From Cyclobacterium jeungdonense (GTDB taxonomy: Bacteria; Bacteroidota; Bacteroidia; Cytophagales; Cyclobacteriaceae), in contig NZ_WMCD01000004.1 of NCBI RefSeq assembly GCF_010994275.1, forward strand, positions 372,001 through 436,000: DNA of 64,000 nt. The letters run 5' to 3'. The stretch's first letter is position 1. The number at the start of each line of letters is the position of its first letter. The notes under the pieces were generated by a model. The model made no database searches, was not told where the DNA came from, and saw only the letters and a list, made by a program, of their open reading frames with translations. The position numbers and the translations under genes are program-made. This document shows, in pieces, positions 28,831 to 37,806 of the stretch.

Positions 28831-28844
28831 AACGTCAACTCTTA

Positions 28845-29462
28845 TTAAAATGTAGCTTTAATTCCCAGACCTGAGGTACTGAGATCCAGGTTTTGTATCC
28901 AGGGTTCAAATTTTTTTCCATTTTTGGATTGCAGTGCGTACAATATACCATCAAAAACCATCAAAAATGCCCCCTGAAGAATGACTGAATTTCCGAAACC
29001 GTGTAATTGTTCGCTTTCCAGCCTTTTGCCTCTTTCCTTCAAATACATTCCAGTTGCCATGTATCCGAAATCCAGGGCTGCATTGACCAAAAGAATTTTT
29101 TCTGATTTTTGTTGAGCTTTCATACTCTCCCACAAACCAATGGGCTCCCTGGATTTTTTGGCGTTGATATATCCCAGACCAGCAATCACCAAATTCACCG
29201 AATTCCAATAAAGGTTCATCTGATGGAAAGCCTTAGTCTTTCCTTTTTTACTGGCAGCACCGATCCCTGCCCAAACCATGTTTCCAGCCGCCCAGGTCCC
29301 TAATACCATCATTCCCCCGCTTTCAATCATGCTTCTGTGCTGGTTGACATCAGGAATGGATGCTTTCCCCTGTCCCTTACAAAACCCTCCAGTCAACATT
29401 CCGCCCACTAAAAGCAGTAGTTTCCATTTCATACGTTTTAAATTTACTTTAAAATTATTCAT
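28845..29462 (-). CDS. Conserved membrane protein of unknown function (DUF6992-like)
   Basis: 205 residues from 29462; a second ATG at 29432 would remove ten residues and leave a cleaner signal (MKWKLLLLVGGMLTGGFC). Several hydrophobic segments follow, with FHQMNLYWNSVNLVIAGLGY around residue 85 and a basic charged loop. I associate the MNLYWNSVNL pattern with a Bacteroidetes family of unknown function, but the name is from memory. It is an isolated gene with its own terminator. Confidence 0.72.
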   Translation of the reverse strand: MNNFKVNLKRMKWKLLLLVGGMLTGGFCKGQGKASIPDVNQHRSMIESGGMMVLGTWAAGNMVWAGIGAASKKGKTKAFHQMNLYWNSVNLVIAGLGYINAKKSREPIGLWESMKAQQKSEKILLVNAALDFGYMATGMYLKERGKRLESEQLHGFGNSVILQGAFLMVFDGILYALQSKNGKKFEPWIQNLDLSTSGLGIKATF

Positions 29463-29539
29463 ACTTAATTTTGTTTAATCTGGGCTCAGGTATTCTAGTT
29501 CACAAGTCGGTAAAAAGTGTGTATTTATCAATATACCCA

Positions 29540-29547
29540 TATCTTTG
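29540..29547 (+). promoter_or_regulatory. Candidate -7 box (TATCTTTG) for the YggS gene
   Basis: TATCTTTG matches the Bacteroidetes -7 consensus TAnnTTTG and lies 29 bp before the ATG at 29577. It supports that ATG over the upstream in-frame start at 29517. A matching -33 TTTG was not obvious. Confidence 0.45.
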
Positions 29548-29576
29548 TTTCGGAACAAAATAGGAATGTCAACCTT

Positions 29577-30260
29577 ATGGAAAATTCGAACATACCCACT
29601 AACATCACTAATATTACCCGTTCGTTTGTCAACCCTGACTGCAGGCTGGTAGCCGTTAGTAAAACCAAGCCCATCTCAGCCATTAAAGAAGCCTATGAAG
29701 CTGGAATTCGGGATTTTGGAGAAAACAAAGTACAGGAATTAACCGAAAAAGAGGAACAATTGCCGGAGGATATTCGTTGGCACATGATCGGGCATTTGCA
29801 GCGAAATAAAGTAAAATACATCGCGCCCTTCGTTCACTTGATTCACAGTGTGGATTCCCTGCGCCTGCTCAAACAGATTAATAAAGAGGGACAGAAATTG
29901 GACAGGGTCATCCCCTGCCTGCTTCAGGTACACATCGCAAGTGAAGAGAGCAAATACGGCTGGGATGAAGAGGAGTTGACTACTTTTCTAAACGGAGACG
30001 AAATCAAGGAAATGCAACATATCCGCATTTTGGGTTTAATGGGCATGGCCACTTACACCGATGACACCGTAAAAATAAGGTCAGAATTTCGAGGCCTGAA
30101 AACCCTCTTCGAACGCCTTAAAGGCTTGGATTTACCCGATCAGGTTCAAATGAGTGAGCTTTCCATGGGTATGAGCGGAGACTATCGGATTGCTCAGGAA
30201 GAAGGAAGTACCATGGTGCGAATTGGGAGTGGGGTTTTTGGGGAAAGAAACTACGAGTAA
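29577..30260 (+). CDS. YggS/PLPBP-family pyridoxal phosphate homeostasis protein
   Basis: 227 residues from ATG 29577. The start at 29517 would prepend a non-conserved 20-residue leader that overlaps the likely promoter. The PLP lysine lies in LVAVSKTKP near residue 27. Further family motifs are FGENKVQEL, WHMIGHLQRNKVKY, HSVDSL and LSMGMSGDY, followed by TMVRIGSGVFGER. The fold-type III barrel buffers PLP and influences amino acid homeostasis, and no enzymatic activity is known. It precedes the DUF423 gene by 11 bp. Confidence 0.94.
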   Translation: MENSNIPTNITNITRSFVNPDCRLVAVSKTKPISAIKEAYEAGIRDFGENKVQELTEKEEQLPEDIRWHMIGHLQRNKVKYIAPFVHLIHSVDSLRLLKQINKEGQKLDRVIPCLLQVHIASEESKYGWDEEELTTFLNGDEIKEMQHIRILGLMGMATYTDDTVKIRSEFRGLKTLFERLKGLDLPDQVQMSELSMGMSGDYRIAQEEGSTMVRIGSGVFGERNYE

Positions 30261-30271
30261 ATTATCGAAAC

Positions 30272-30655
30272 ATGAACGCAAAAATCATGCTGCAATTGGC
30301 AGCCATTTTCGGGGCTTTGGCAGTAATTTTTGGAGCATTTGGGGCACATGCGCTGGAGGCCTTATTGGTCAAAACAGGAAGGTTGGACACTTATGAAACC
30401 GCTGTAAACTACCATTTCTATTATAGTCTTGCCTTGTTGATGGTAGGGATTCTTTATCAACAAAATCCAACCATGACAGGTCTTAAATTAAGCGCCTGGT
30501 TTTTTTTAGGAGGAATAATTGTTTTTTCCGGGAGCCTGTACCTGCTCTGCCTCAGCCAGGTCACCTGGTTGGGAGCCATTACCCCACTGGGTGGCATTAG
30601 CTTTATATTGGGTTGGGCGTGGATATTCGTTAGTTTTAGAAAAGGAAATCAATAA
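30272..30655 (+). CDS. DUF423 inner-membrane protein
   Basis: 127 residues with four hydrophobic spans. It starts with LAAIFGALAVIFGAFGAHAL and carries YHFYYSLALLMVG and the ending LGGISFILGWAWIFV, the signature order of DUF423 (YgdD-like). The family is widespread and its function is unknown. It lies between YggS and a DD-peptidase gene with gaps of 11 and 8 bp, so it is likely in an operon. Confidence 0.9.
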   Translation: MNAKIMLQLAAIFGALAVIFGAFGAHALEALLVKTGRLDTYETAVNYHFYYSLALLMVGILYQQNPTMTGLKLSAWFFLGGIIVFSGSLYLLCLSQVTWLGAITPLGGISFILGWAWIFVSFRKGNQ

Positions 30656-30663
30656 CAGTATAT

Positions 30664-31953
30664 ATGCGTAAAGGAAGCCTTCTAGGAGTTTTCATTGTTT
30701 GCCTATTAGTCCATACTTCCCCTGCCCAGGATGCCAAAGCAAGGTATTTGGGTCTGGAAAAGCTGTTGGGTGAGGGTTCCTTTTTTGATAATCACCTTAC
30801 CGGATTCATGCTTTATGATCTGGACAGCCAATTGGTAAGGTATGACAAAAACAGCCATCTGTACTTTATTCCAGCCTCTACCACCAAATTGTTTACTTTT
30901 TTTGGGTCGTTGATGGTATTGGGGGACAGCACTACCTTCCTGCGGTTTATTAATAAAGAAGAAACACTTACTTTATGGGGTACCGGTGACCCTTCCTGGA
31001 AATATAACCCGCTCCCTTCTCCAAATCTTGAAGAATTTTTGTCCAGCTACGATACGGTGTACTTTTCCCACAGCAACTGGAAGGACGAGCCTTTTGGCTA
31101 TGGCTGGCAATGGGACGATTACTACCATTCCTATTCTCCCGAAAAATCACCCACCCCCCTATTTGGTAACCTGATTCGCGCCAGAAACATCAACAACCGG
31201 CCCGTCATCAGCCCTACCTATTTCTCCGTAGAAACTTCCGAAAAGGCGTTGAAAAACGTGCAAAGGGATTGGCACAGCAATCGCTTTTTTTACAACCCCA
31301 GAACCTACAATGGCAGGGAAATGCGCCTACCCTTTATTACTTCGCAGGAAACTTTTGCAAGTCTGGCATCCGATGAATGGGGGGTAACGGTGATCCCATC
31401 TGATGAAAAACTCCCGCCTGATCATTATATATTAAAAGGAGTACCTACCCAGGCACTTTACAAAGAAATGTTACTGGAAAGCGATAATTTTATCGCAGAA
31501 CAGCTGCTACTGCAAATATCGGATGAAGTCCATAGGGAACTAAACAGTGAGAAAGCGATCGAATACATAAAAGAGACTTATTTGTACGACCTGCCCGATG
31601 ACCCACAATGGGTTGACGGTTCAGGTTTGTCCAGACACAACCTTTTTACCCCCCGAACCATGGTGGCTCTGGCGGAAAAAATATACCGCTTGTTTCCAGA
31701 CGAAGAACTATTCCGGCTCCTGCCTACCGGCGGCCGGACGGGTACTTTAAAATACAACTACCAGGCTCCTGTTCCCTATGTGATGGCAAAAACGGGTACG
31801 ATCAGCAATAATCATAGCATGGTAGGCTTTCTTAAAACCAAGAAAAATAAAGTGTACGCTTTTGCTTTCATGAATAACAATTACCCGCACAAAGCTTCTG
31901 TGGTGCGCAATGAAATGGAAAAAGTATTGCTTTATATCCGCGATAATTTCTAA
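30664..31953 (+). CDS. dacB: D-alanyl-D-alanine carboxypeptidase/endopeptidase, PBP4 (S13) family
   Basis: 429 residues with a signal peptide (VFIVCLLVHTSPAQ). All three active-site motifs are present: STTK at 72-75 in FIPASTTKLFTFFGS, SGLSRHN (the SxN motif) near 319, and KTGT near 376. PBP4 proteins trim or cleave peptidoglycan cross-links in the periplasm. An LD-carboxypeptidase and an SGNH hydrolase follow on the same strand, so the three form a small cell-envelope cluster. Confidence 0.92.
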   Translation: MRKGSLLGVFIVCLLVHTSPAQDAKARYLGLEKLLGEGSFFDNHLTGFMLYDLDSQLVRYDKNSHLYFIPASTTKLFTFFGSLMVLGDSTTFLRFINKEETLTLWGTGDPSWKYNPLPSPNLEEFLSSYDTVYFSHSNWKDEPFGYGWQWDDYYHSYSPEKSPTPLFGNLIRARNINNRPVISPTYFSVETSEKALKNVQRDWHSNRFFYNPRTYNGREMRLPFITSQETFASLASDEWGVTVIPSDEKLPPDHYILKGVPTQALYKEMLLESDNFIAEQLLLQISDEVHRELNSEKAIEYIKETYLYDLPDDPQWVDGSGLSRHNLFTPRTMVALAEKIYRLFPDEELFRLLPTGGRTGTLKYNYQAPVPYVMAKTGTISNNHSMVGFLKTKKNKVYAFAFMNNNYPHKASVVRNEMEKVLLYIRDNF

Positions 31954-32052
31954 ATTCTGCCATGAAATCGAGCATGACGCAAGCGACTCCCGGAGGGATG
32001 ATTATAAAACATGCGGGATTCCATATGACCCCTAGAAAACAACCATAATCGT

Positions 32053-33099
32053 ATGAAAAAAAGAACCTTTATCAAAACCCTGGGATTGGGAATGGGATTT
32101 GGTTCGGTCGCAGGCATCCCAGCCTTTGCCAAGGATCAGCCTGCCACTAAAAATTTACTCCCCAAAAGAATTCAGCCCGGTGACCGGGTTGGTTTGATCA
32201 GCCCCTCAGCAGCAACCGGAGACATCATGGAATTTACCTTTGCCAGGGAAGCATTGGAGGCCCTGGGGCTCCAGGTGCAAGAAGGGAAGTACCTCACCGG
32301 CCGACGAGGTCATTTGGCCGGTACCGATGCAGAGAGGGCTACTGATCTGAATGAAATGTTTGGGAATGAAGCAATCAAAGCGATCGTTTGCATTAGAGGT
32401 GGATCCGGTGCAGCCCGAATTCTTCCCCTGATAGACTATCAAATGATCAAAAACAATCCAAAGCCGATTCTCGGCTACAGTGATATCACAGCCCTGCACA
32501 ATGCCATCCATGCTCAAACCGGGTTGGTGACTTTTCATGGTCCCAATGGTTCCGGTAGCTGGAATCCATTTAATGCAGACCAGTTTCGAACCGTCTTTTT
32601 TGGCGAGCAGAATAGAATCACTTATCAGAATGAAACGGAGGATACCGATGATCTGGTAATTAAGAAAAACCGCATCCGGACCATTTACCCTGGTAAAGTC
32701 AGCGGGGAACTTGTGGGCGGAAACCTAACCGTTCTTACTGCTTTGGCTGGCTCCCCCTATCTTCCCGATTTTAAAGATAAAATCTTGTTTTTGGAAGATA
32801 TCGGAGAAGAACCCTACCGCATCGACCGAATGATGAGCACCCTGATGCTGATGGGGGTTTTCAAGGATATCAACGGTTTTGTGTTTGGACAGTGTACAGA
32901 TTGTGATCCGACTGGGGGCTATGGAAACCTGACCCTAGACCAAATTCTGGACGATTACCTCCTTCACCTGAAAATCCCCGCCTACCGCGGAGCCATGATC
33001 GGACACGTACCCAAACAGTTTTTGTTGCCCTTTGGAGCAAAGATGACCATGGATTCAGAAACAGGAATTCTGGAAACCAACGGTCCGATTTTTCAATAA
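32053..33099 (+). CDS. LD-carboxypeptidase (peptidase S66), Tat-type signal
   Basis: 348 residues. The N-terminus MKKRTFIKTLGLGMGFGSV looks like a signal, possibly Tat-like although not a twin arginine. The S66 family motifs are VGLISPSAA, the Ser nucleophile region LGYSDITALH near residue 142, LFLEDIGEEPYRIDRM with the catalytic Glu near 247, and GHVPKQFLLPFGA with His near 318. S66 enzymes remove the terminal D-Ala from muropeptide tetrapeptides for recycling. Most are cytoplasmic, so an exported version next to an exported PBP4 is worth noting. Confidence 0.9.
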   Translation: MKKRTFIKTLGLGMGFGSVAGIPAFAKDQPATKNLLPKRIQPGDRVGLISPSAATGDIMEFTFAREALEALGLQVQEGKYLTGRRGHLAGTDAERATDLNEMFGNEAIKAIVCIRGGSGAARILPLIDYQMIKNNPKPILGYSDITALHNAIHAQTGLVTFHGPNGSGSWNPFNADQFRTVFFGEQNRITYQNETEDTDDLVIKKNRIRTIYPGKVSGELVGGNLTVLTALAGSPYLPDFKDKILFLEDIGEEPYRIDRMMSTLMLMGVFKDINGFVFGQCTDCDPTGGYGNLTLDQILDDYLLHLKIPAYRGAMIGHVPKQFLLPFGAKMTMDSETGILETNGPIFQ

Positions 33100-33107
33100 A
33101 AATATCC

Positions 33108-33890
33108 ATGGATTTTGTTAAGCTCAGCAGCCGATCCGGTCCCTTTCTCCTATCGCTGGTAGCTTACTGTAGCTTGCTAATTTCCTGCATCAATCAAGAC
33201 AGCATGCATTCACCATCCCCGAAAAGCGAAACTTCCGAATCACCCAAAGAAATCAGCTATCTCGCCATGGGAGACAGCTACACCATTGGAGAGGGAGAAA
33301 AACCGGAAAATACCTACCCGAAACAGGTAGTAAGAATTTTAGAAAAGGAGGGATGGACATTTTCCAAAACTCAGATTTTAGCCAAAACCGGATGGACCAG
33401 TGGTGAATTACTGGAAGCCACTATTGCTCAGGGCCTGAAAGAAGAGCGGTTTGACTTCGTTAGTCTGCTCATAGGAGTTAATAATCAGTATCGGGGTCAA
33501 TCCCCTGAACAATTTCAGACAGATTTACTGCACCTAATTGATTTGTGTCGCCTGCTAGTCAACGGTAATACCAGCCGAATTGCAGTACTGTCCATTCCGG
33601 ATTGGGGGGTGACCCCTTTTGGTCAACGTGGCCCGCAGGAGATAAATAGGATTGCTGCGGAGATTGATTTGTTCAACCAGATCATTAAAAGAGAAACTTC
33701 TAAGATGGGGATTGCCTACCTGGAAATTACGGAAAGTTACAGAGGCAAAGGAGGACTGTCGGCGCATGTGGTAGCAGATGGACTACACCCTAACCAGCAC
33801 ATTTACTCAGATTGGGCCAGGGCACTTGCGTCAATTATTAAAACCGGAATCCTTAAAGACGTGGACAAAAAAAAACCTGACGAAAGGTAA
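33108..33890 (+). CDS. SGNH/GDSL hydrolase, probable lipoprotein
   Basis: 260 residues. The signal region ends LLISC, then INQDSMHS, so it is probably lipidated. The SGNH blocks are visible: ISYLAMGDSYTIGEG with the nucleophile Ser, LLIGVNNQYRG (block III, GxxN) and VADGLHPNQHIYSDWA with the Asp-His pair near the end. The family comprises esterases and lipases, including sugar and peptidoglycan O-deacetylases. It starts 8 bp after the LD-carboxypeptidase gene, hinting at an envelope substrate, which is inference. Confidence 0.88.
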   Translation: MDFVKLSSRSGPFLLSLVAYCSLLISCINQDSMHSPSPKSETSESPKEISYLAMGDSYTIGEGEKPENTYPKQVVRILEKEGWTFSKTQILAKTGWTSGELLEATIAQGLKEERFDFVSLLIGVNNQYRGQSPEQFQTDLLHLIDLCRLLVNGNTSRIAVLSIPDWGVTPFGQRGPQEINRIAAEIDLFNQIIKRETSKMGIAYLEITESYRGKGGLSAHVVADGLHPNQHIYSDWARALASIIKTGILKDVDKKKPDER

Positions 33891-33905
33891 TCGCCAGGCT
33901 GTTTT
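33876..33905 (+). terminator. Terminator hairpin after the SGNH hydrolase gene
   Basis: CCTGACGA (33876-33883) pairs with TCGCCAGG (33891-33898) with one mismatch across a 7-base loop that includes the stop codon. The stem is followed by CTGTTTTATC. It lies between converging genes. Confidence 0.55.
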
Positions 33906-33923
33906 ATCAAAAGAAGTACCTAC

Positions 33924-34325
33924 TTACCTGGTACTCTTTGGAAGTACATTAGAGATCATGGACACTTTTTCTATGGGCTCAGTAGCATTGGAGTAAATGC
34001 GTACCACGCTATTTTGCTTGCCCATTTTGCCGGCGGAATTGAAAGATACTTTAATCTCCCCTTTTTTACCAGGCGCGATGGGCTCTTTTGGCCAGCTTGG
34101 CACCGTACACCCACAAGTAGCTGCTACATTGGAAATGATCAGGGGAGCATTTCCTGTGTTTTCAAATTTAAACACATTTTCTACCTTATCCCCCTGGGTA
34201 ATGTCTCCAAAATCCTTCGATGATTCTTCAAAGGTAATTACCGGCCCATCTACCGTCTTTTCCTGTGCCATGGCGAGACTTGCGCCAAAGACGATTGCCA
34301 ATACAAATGTTACTAACCTTTTCAT
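33924..34325 (-). CDS. DUF1573 exported protein
   Basis: 133 residues with a signal peptide (LVTFVLAIVFGASLAMAQ). The DUF1573 core is clear: HFDFG-type start FEESSKDFGDITQGDKVENV, then FENTGNAPLIISNVAATCGC and WPKEPIAPGKKGEI. This immunoglobulin-like exported family is very common in Bacteroidetes and has no known role. The start ATG at 34325 is followed by the signal with no better candidate. Confidence 0.92.
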   Translation of the reverse strand: MKRLVTFVLAIVFGASLAMAQEKTVDGPVITFEESSKDFGDITQGDKVENVFKFENTGNAPLIISNVAATCGCTVPSWPKEPIAPGKKGEIKVSFNSAGKMGKQNSVVRIYSNATEPIEKVSMISNVLPKSTR

Positions 34326-34372
34326 AGCTGTTTATTAGATTTAATTAATTCATTCATTTTCAAAACCTGTTA

Positions 34373-35827
34373 TTAAAGGAAGAAATTAGGATGAAAGTTC
34401 ACCAGATATAATTCTTTCTTTGCCCGGGTTACTGCAGTGTATAGCCAACGAAGGTAAGTGCTGTCTACTTGATCCTCCTTTAAGAAGCCCTGATCTACAA
34501 ATACGGCATCCCATTGCCCTCCTTGTGATTTATGACAAGTCAGCGTGTAGGAGAATTTCACTTGAAGGGCGTTCAGGTAGGGGTCTTTTCTTAAAGCCTC
34601 CCTGATTTTGGACCTGTTGGATAAATCCAGGTAATCCTCCGTGACCAGATTGTATAACTTTTTCCATTGCTCGTAACCCAACGCCGGCGTGTCCGTGTGA
34701 AGGGTATCCAAAATTACTTTCGCCTCAAAAGGCAACTCCTCCGGATAATCTATGAGCCTTAGTTCAAGCGTAGCAAACCTCAGGCCATACAACTCCTCAA
34801 ATGAACGAATTTTTAGTATTTCCACAAAATCTCCGTTTGCCAAAAAACTGACCTTTTCAGAAGACTCCATGTATGTATAGTTATTTTTAACAATCATTAA
34901 CCGATCCCCTGCACTCAATTCGTCCTCGTAAAAAAACAATGAATTCCGAATGTAGCGATTGTATTGGACCGCTGCTTTGTTGGATCGGGTGATGATCATG
35001 GTATGATCCAATCCAAATTTATCATAAGCATACCGCAGCCCATCCTCCAACCTTTCACCAGTCATTCTAAAAAAATCTCCATACCCTTTCGTTCGAAAAG
35101 ATATTTTCGGAACTTTTTCCTGAACTTGCTCCCTCAGTGAGGTGGCATTTACCAAAATGCCCGAATCCAATTGCTGACGGGTAACCTCTTTTAATTCAAC
35201 TTCATTGGTTTCCAGATTAAAGCGCCGCACCAGGTAGTCCTTGTCCAGTGCCGGACTGGCTTCACTTCCTACCGGAGGAAGTTGGGCCAAATCGCCGACT
35301 AGGATCAGAAGGTTTTCCGGATTTTGAAAAACAAAGCCAATCAGATCTGCCAGCAGTGAATAGCCCGTGGATTTATCATCGGAAAGCATGGATGCTTCAT
35401 CGACGATAAAAACCGATTGCTGGTAATAATTTTTTTGAACCTCAAAGCCATACAGCCCATCGCCGGATTTCTCTTGCGGTCTGTATATAATTTTATGGAT
35501 GGTATAGCCCGTTTTTCCAGCATAGGTACTCATTACTTTGGCCGCCCTGCCGGTAGGGGCCAGCATCACAGGCCTCAGTCCTAATCCGGGTAAAGCGCGA
35601 ACCAGTGCCGCAAGAACAGAGGTTTTGCCCGTGCCGGCATACCCTTTAAGAATGAAGGATTTCCCCGTACCTTTTCCCAAAAGAAAACCATCCATTGCTT
35701 CAAAAAAGCAATGCTGATCACGGGTAGGCTCGTGGGGGAAAAATTTCTCAATGGATTCAGAGGGCTTTTGTACCACTTGGTTATCTTTACAGATGGAGGA
35801 CGAAGCTAAATGATAAATGGCTAACAT
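34373..35827 (-). CDS. RecD-like SF1 DNA helicase (AAA/UvrD C-terminal)
   Basis: 484 residues from ATG 35827; an in-frame start at 35902 and a GTG at 35776 are alternatives, and the true start is unsure because the divergent NUDIX gene begins at 35817. Motifs: QHCFFEAMDGFLLGKG (Q-motif region), Walker A GYAGTGKTS, FIVDEASMLSD (DEAS variant of Walker B), VGDLAQLPPVG (motif III) and, at the end, TCHKSQGGQWDAVFVD and YTAVTRAKKEL. These are RecD/SF1B helicase signatures, similar to the ATP-dependent exoDNase alpha-like helicases of Bacteroidetes. No recB or recC is present. Confidence 0.88.
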   Translation of the reverse strand: MLAIYHLASSSICKDNQVVQKPSESIEKFFPHEPTRDQHCFFEAMDGFLLGKGTGKSFILKGYAGTGKTSVLAALVRALPGLGLRPVMLAPTGRAAKVMSTYAGKTGYTIHKIIYRPQEKSGDGLYGFEVQKNYYQQSVFIVDEASMLSDDKSTGYSLLADLIGFVFQNPENLLILVGDLAQLPPVGSEASPALDKDYLVRRFNLETNEVELKEVTRQQLDSGILVNATSLREQVQEKVPKISFRTKGYGDFFRMTGERLEDGLRYAYDKFGLDHTMIITRSNKAAVQYNRYIRNSLFFYEDELSAGDRLMIVKNNYTYMESSEKVSFLANGDFVEILKIRSFEELYGLRFATLELRLIDYPEELPFEAKVILDTLHTDTPALGYEQWKKLYNLVTEDYLDLSNRSKIREALRKDPYLNALQVKFSYTLTCHKSQGGQWDAVFVDQGFLKEDQVDSTYLRWLYTAVTRAKKELYLVNFHPNFFL

Positions 35828-36320
35828 AAAAAAAGATATAGCGGATAATTTCGGAAACCGGTTGAGGACACGTGTGAATGGAATATTGATTGTAAATGAC
35901 AAGGTCCTTATGATTAAACACCGAATGGATGAAAACGCATTTTTCTGGAATGTCCCTGGTGGAGGAATGATTTACGGAAAGGACGCAAAAGACAATCTTC
36001 GCCGGGAATTTTTGGAAGAAACAGGGCTGGAAATTGAGGTGGGAAATTATCTATTTGTTCACGAATTGCTAGCTCCTCCCCTTCATGCTATCGAACTTTT
36101 TTTTGAAGTGCACCTGCTGGGAGGGAAATTACTCCTGGGTAAGGATCCGGAGTTAAGGGATGAACAGCAACTGATCGAGGAAATCCGCTTTTTAAACCTG
36201 GATGAAATCAAAAAGATCCCCGGTTCCGAAAAACATGCGGTCTTCCGAGGAATAAATTCCCTTAATGATGTAAGAATATGGAAAGGATATTTTAATTTTG
36301 AAAATAATTCCATAAAATAG
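35817..36320 (+). CDS. NUDIX hydrolase
   Basis: 167 residues. The Nudix box reads GGMIYGKDAKDNLRREFLEE followed by TGLEI, matching GX5EX7REUXEEXGU except that the first acidic position is replaced by D/K in this alignment. VPGGGM precedes it. These enzymes hydrolyse nucleoside diphosphate derivatives; the substrate is unknown. Its start lies head-to-head with the RecD-like gene, with an overlap of about 11 bp if that gene starts at 35827. Confidence 0.86.
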   Translation: MANIKKDIADNFGNRLRTRVNGILIVNDKVLMIKHRMDENAFFWNVPGGGMIYGKDAKDNLRREFLEETGLEIEVGNYLFVHELLAPPLHAIELFFEVHLLGGKLLLGKDPELRDEQQLIEEIRFLNLDEIKKIPGSEKHAVFRGINSLNDVRIWKGYFNFENNSIK

Positions 36321-36378
36321 CGTTCTAGAAAAAACCATCAAACCTTCATAAATTTAATCTAGCTTTAAAAATATTGAC

Positions 36379-36960
36379 ATGACATTGAGTAAAATTTTAT
36401 CGATTGTGTTTCTCCTAGCGGCTCTTGGCCTTGGATACAGGCTGTATATGGGAGTGGACGAAGTAGTGGAAGAAGAGAAAATGCTTGAAAGAACAGAAGC
36501 CAGGATCATTGAGAAATTGGAAATGTTGCGGGATGCGCAGATTGCGTATCAGGCTTCTCATGGTGAATACGCCTCAAACTGGAATGATCTTAGGGAGTTT
36601 ATTGAAGACGGACGGATTTACATCGTACAAAGGACTGAAACCACCGAGCTTTTGGACTATGGCGAAGAGGTAACAACCGTAACGCTGGATACGTTAGGTT
36701 CTGCCAATGTTCAGGACTCCCTCTTTAATGAAAACAAATACCCTGATTTTAACCTGGATTTATTGAATGTGGTTCCTGGTTCAGGAGGTAAAACGTTTGA
36801 GTTTTTTGCAGATAAAATCGAAAGAAGCAACCGGGAAATTGCTGTATTTGAAATCAGAGACCCTGCGCCAATCAATCCCGAGCGAAGAAGAAATAATAAT
36901 GAGAAAGCATTGAGGGTAGGATCAAGAACGGATTCCTCTACCTCAGGAAACTGGGAATAA
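36379..36960 (+). CDS. Single-span membrane protein, pilin-like N-terminus, unknown function
   Basis: 193 residues. One N-terminal hydrophobic helix (LSIVFLLAALGLGYRLYMG) is followed by a charged helix and RDAQIAYQASHGEYASNWND, which recalls the alpha1 region of type II secretion pseudopilins where the DxQxAYxxxxGxY pattern is common. The C-terminus is polar. I do not recognise the family with confidence. It precedes a DUF3822 gene and coaD with short gaps, suggesting an operon. Confidence 0.75.
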   Translation: MTLSKILSIVFLLAALGLGYRLYMGVDEVVEEEKMLERTEARIIEKLEMLRDAQIAYQASHGEYASNWNDLREFIEDGRIYIVQRTETTELLDYGEEVTTVTLDTLGSANVQDSLFNENKYPDFNLDLLNVVPGSGGKTFEFFADKIERSNREIAVFEIRDPAPINPERRRNNNEKALRVGSRTDSSTSGNWE

Positions 36961-36962
36961 GA

Positions 36963-37802
36963 TTGGATAAGGATACCCATCATACCCAACGAAAGTTTAT
37001 TAGCGATAAATTTGATAGTGAAAACATATCAAGTTTATCGCTTTTCTTATATGAAAGCCTTTTGGTTGTCATTTCTCATACTAAGTACGGGAATGCCATT
37101 TCTGCTGCCAATCTTTACACCCTATCCGGGCAGAATGATTTGGAACAGTCTATTGCTTCGGATGAACTGATCAACGCACCCAATACTACCGGGAAATTAT
37201 TTCTCCACCACCAGGGCTTTACACTGGTGCCCGGAATGGTTTTTAATCCGGCTCACAGCAGCCTTTACCTAAGTTTTGCTACAGAGGTAGATCCTGAAAA
37301 GGATGAAGTCACCTATACAGGTATTCAAAATAACAGTATTCAAGTCTTGGGAACCAGTTCAAAAACCCTGCTCCAGCAACTTGACACGAAGCTACCCGAG
37401 TTGGAACTAGCTCATGGCGCCGCTCATGTATTGGATTTTTTTCTGAGTCATACCAAGGATCTACTCGATCAAGAACTATTTATTCACGCAGCACCAAATA
37501 GCATCTACATTGCTGGATTTAAAGCTGGTGAATTAATGGTGTTTAACCGATTCATCGTTCACGAAGAGCCGGCATTTTTGCGCTATGTATTTATTGTTCT
37601 TAAGCAATTGGATTTTGACCAGGCTCACTGCCGAATCAATCTTTATGGAAACCTGGAATGGGTTCATACTTCCTTGGAAAACCTTCGTAACTATTTTAAA
37701 AACATCCACCAACCAATTCCAGCTCAAAAAGTAAGTTACCAAAAAGGGGCAGAAAATTTTAAGAACACGCAGCTTTTGGAAGCTTTCTGGCATCAACACT
37801 AG
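36963..37802 (+). CDS. DUF3822 family protein
   Basis: 279 residues from a TTG at 36963, two bases after the previous stop; no in-frame ATG lies nearby. The sequence has SLSLFLYESLLVVISHTKYG near the start and an ASKHA-like layout with YIAGFKAGELMVFNRF, LKQLDFDQAHCRINLYG and a C-terminal ENLRNYFKNI. I recognise this as the Bacteroidetes-specific DUF3822, which commonly sits just before coaD, as here with a 4-bp gap. Function unknown; an ATPase-like fold is possible but not demonstrable by eye. Confidence 0.82.
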   Translation: MDKDTHHTQRKFISDKFDSENISSLSLFLYESLLVVISHTKYGNAISAANLYTLSGQNDLEQSIASDELINAPNTTGKLFLHHQGFTLVPGMVFNPAHSSLYLSFATEVDPEKDEVTYTGIQNNSIQVLGTSSKTLLQQLDTKLPELELAHGAAHVLDFFLSHTKDLLDQELFIHAAPNSIYIAGFKAGELMVFNRFIVHEEPAFLRYVFIVLKQLDFDQAHCRINLYGNLEWVHTSLENLRNYFKNIHQPIPAQKVSYQKGAENFKNTQLLEAFWHQH

Positions 37803-37806
37803 GTTT

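Larger units (their letters stand above)
28356..28844. other. AT-rich intergenic region upstream of susC
   Basis: 489 bp without a gene, very AT-rich, probably holding the susC-susD promoter and operators. It contains two copies of AACGGTAACC and a terminator for the gene to the right (separate entries). A GGAC-AAAG-GTCC hairpin lies about 125 bp upstream of susC. I could not find a clear -7 TAnnTTTG box for susC. Confidence 0.7.
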
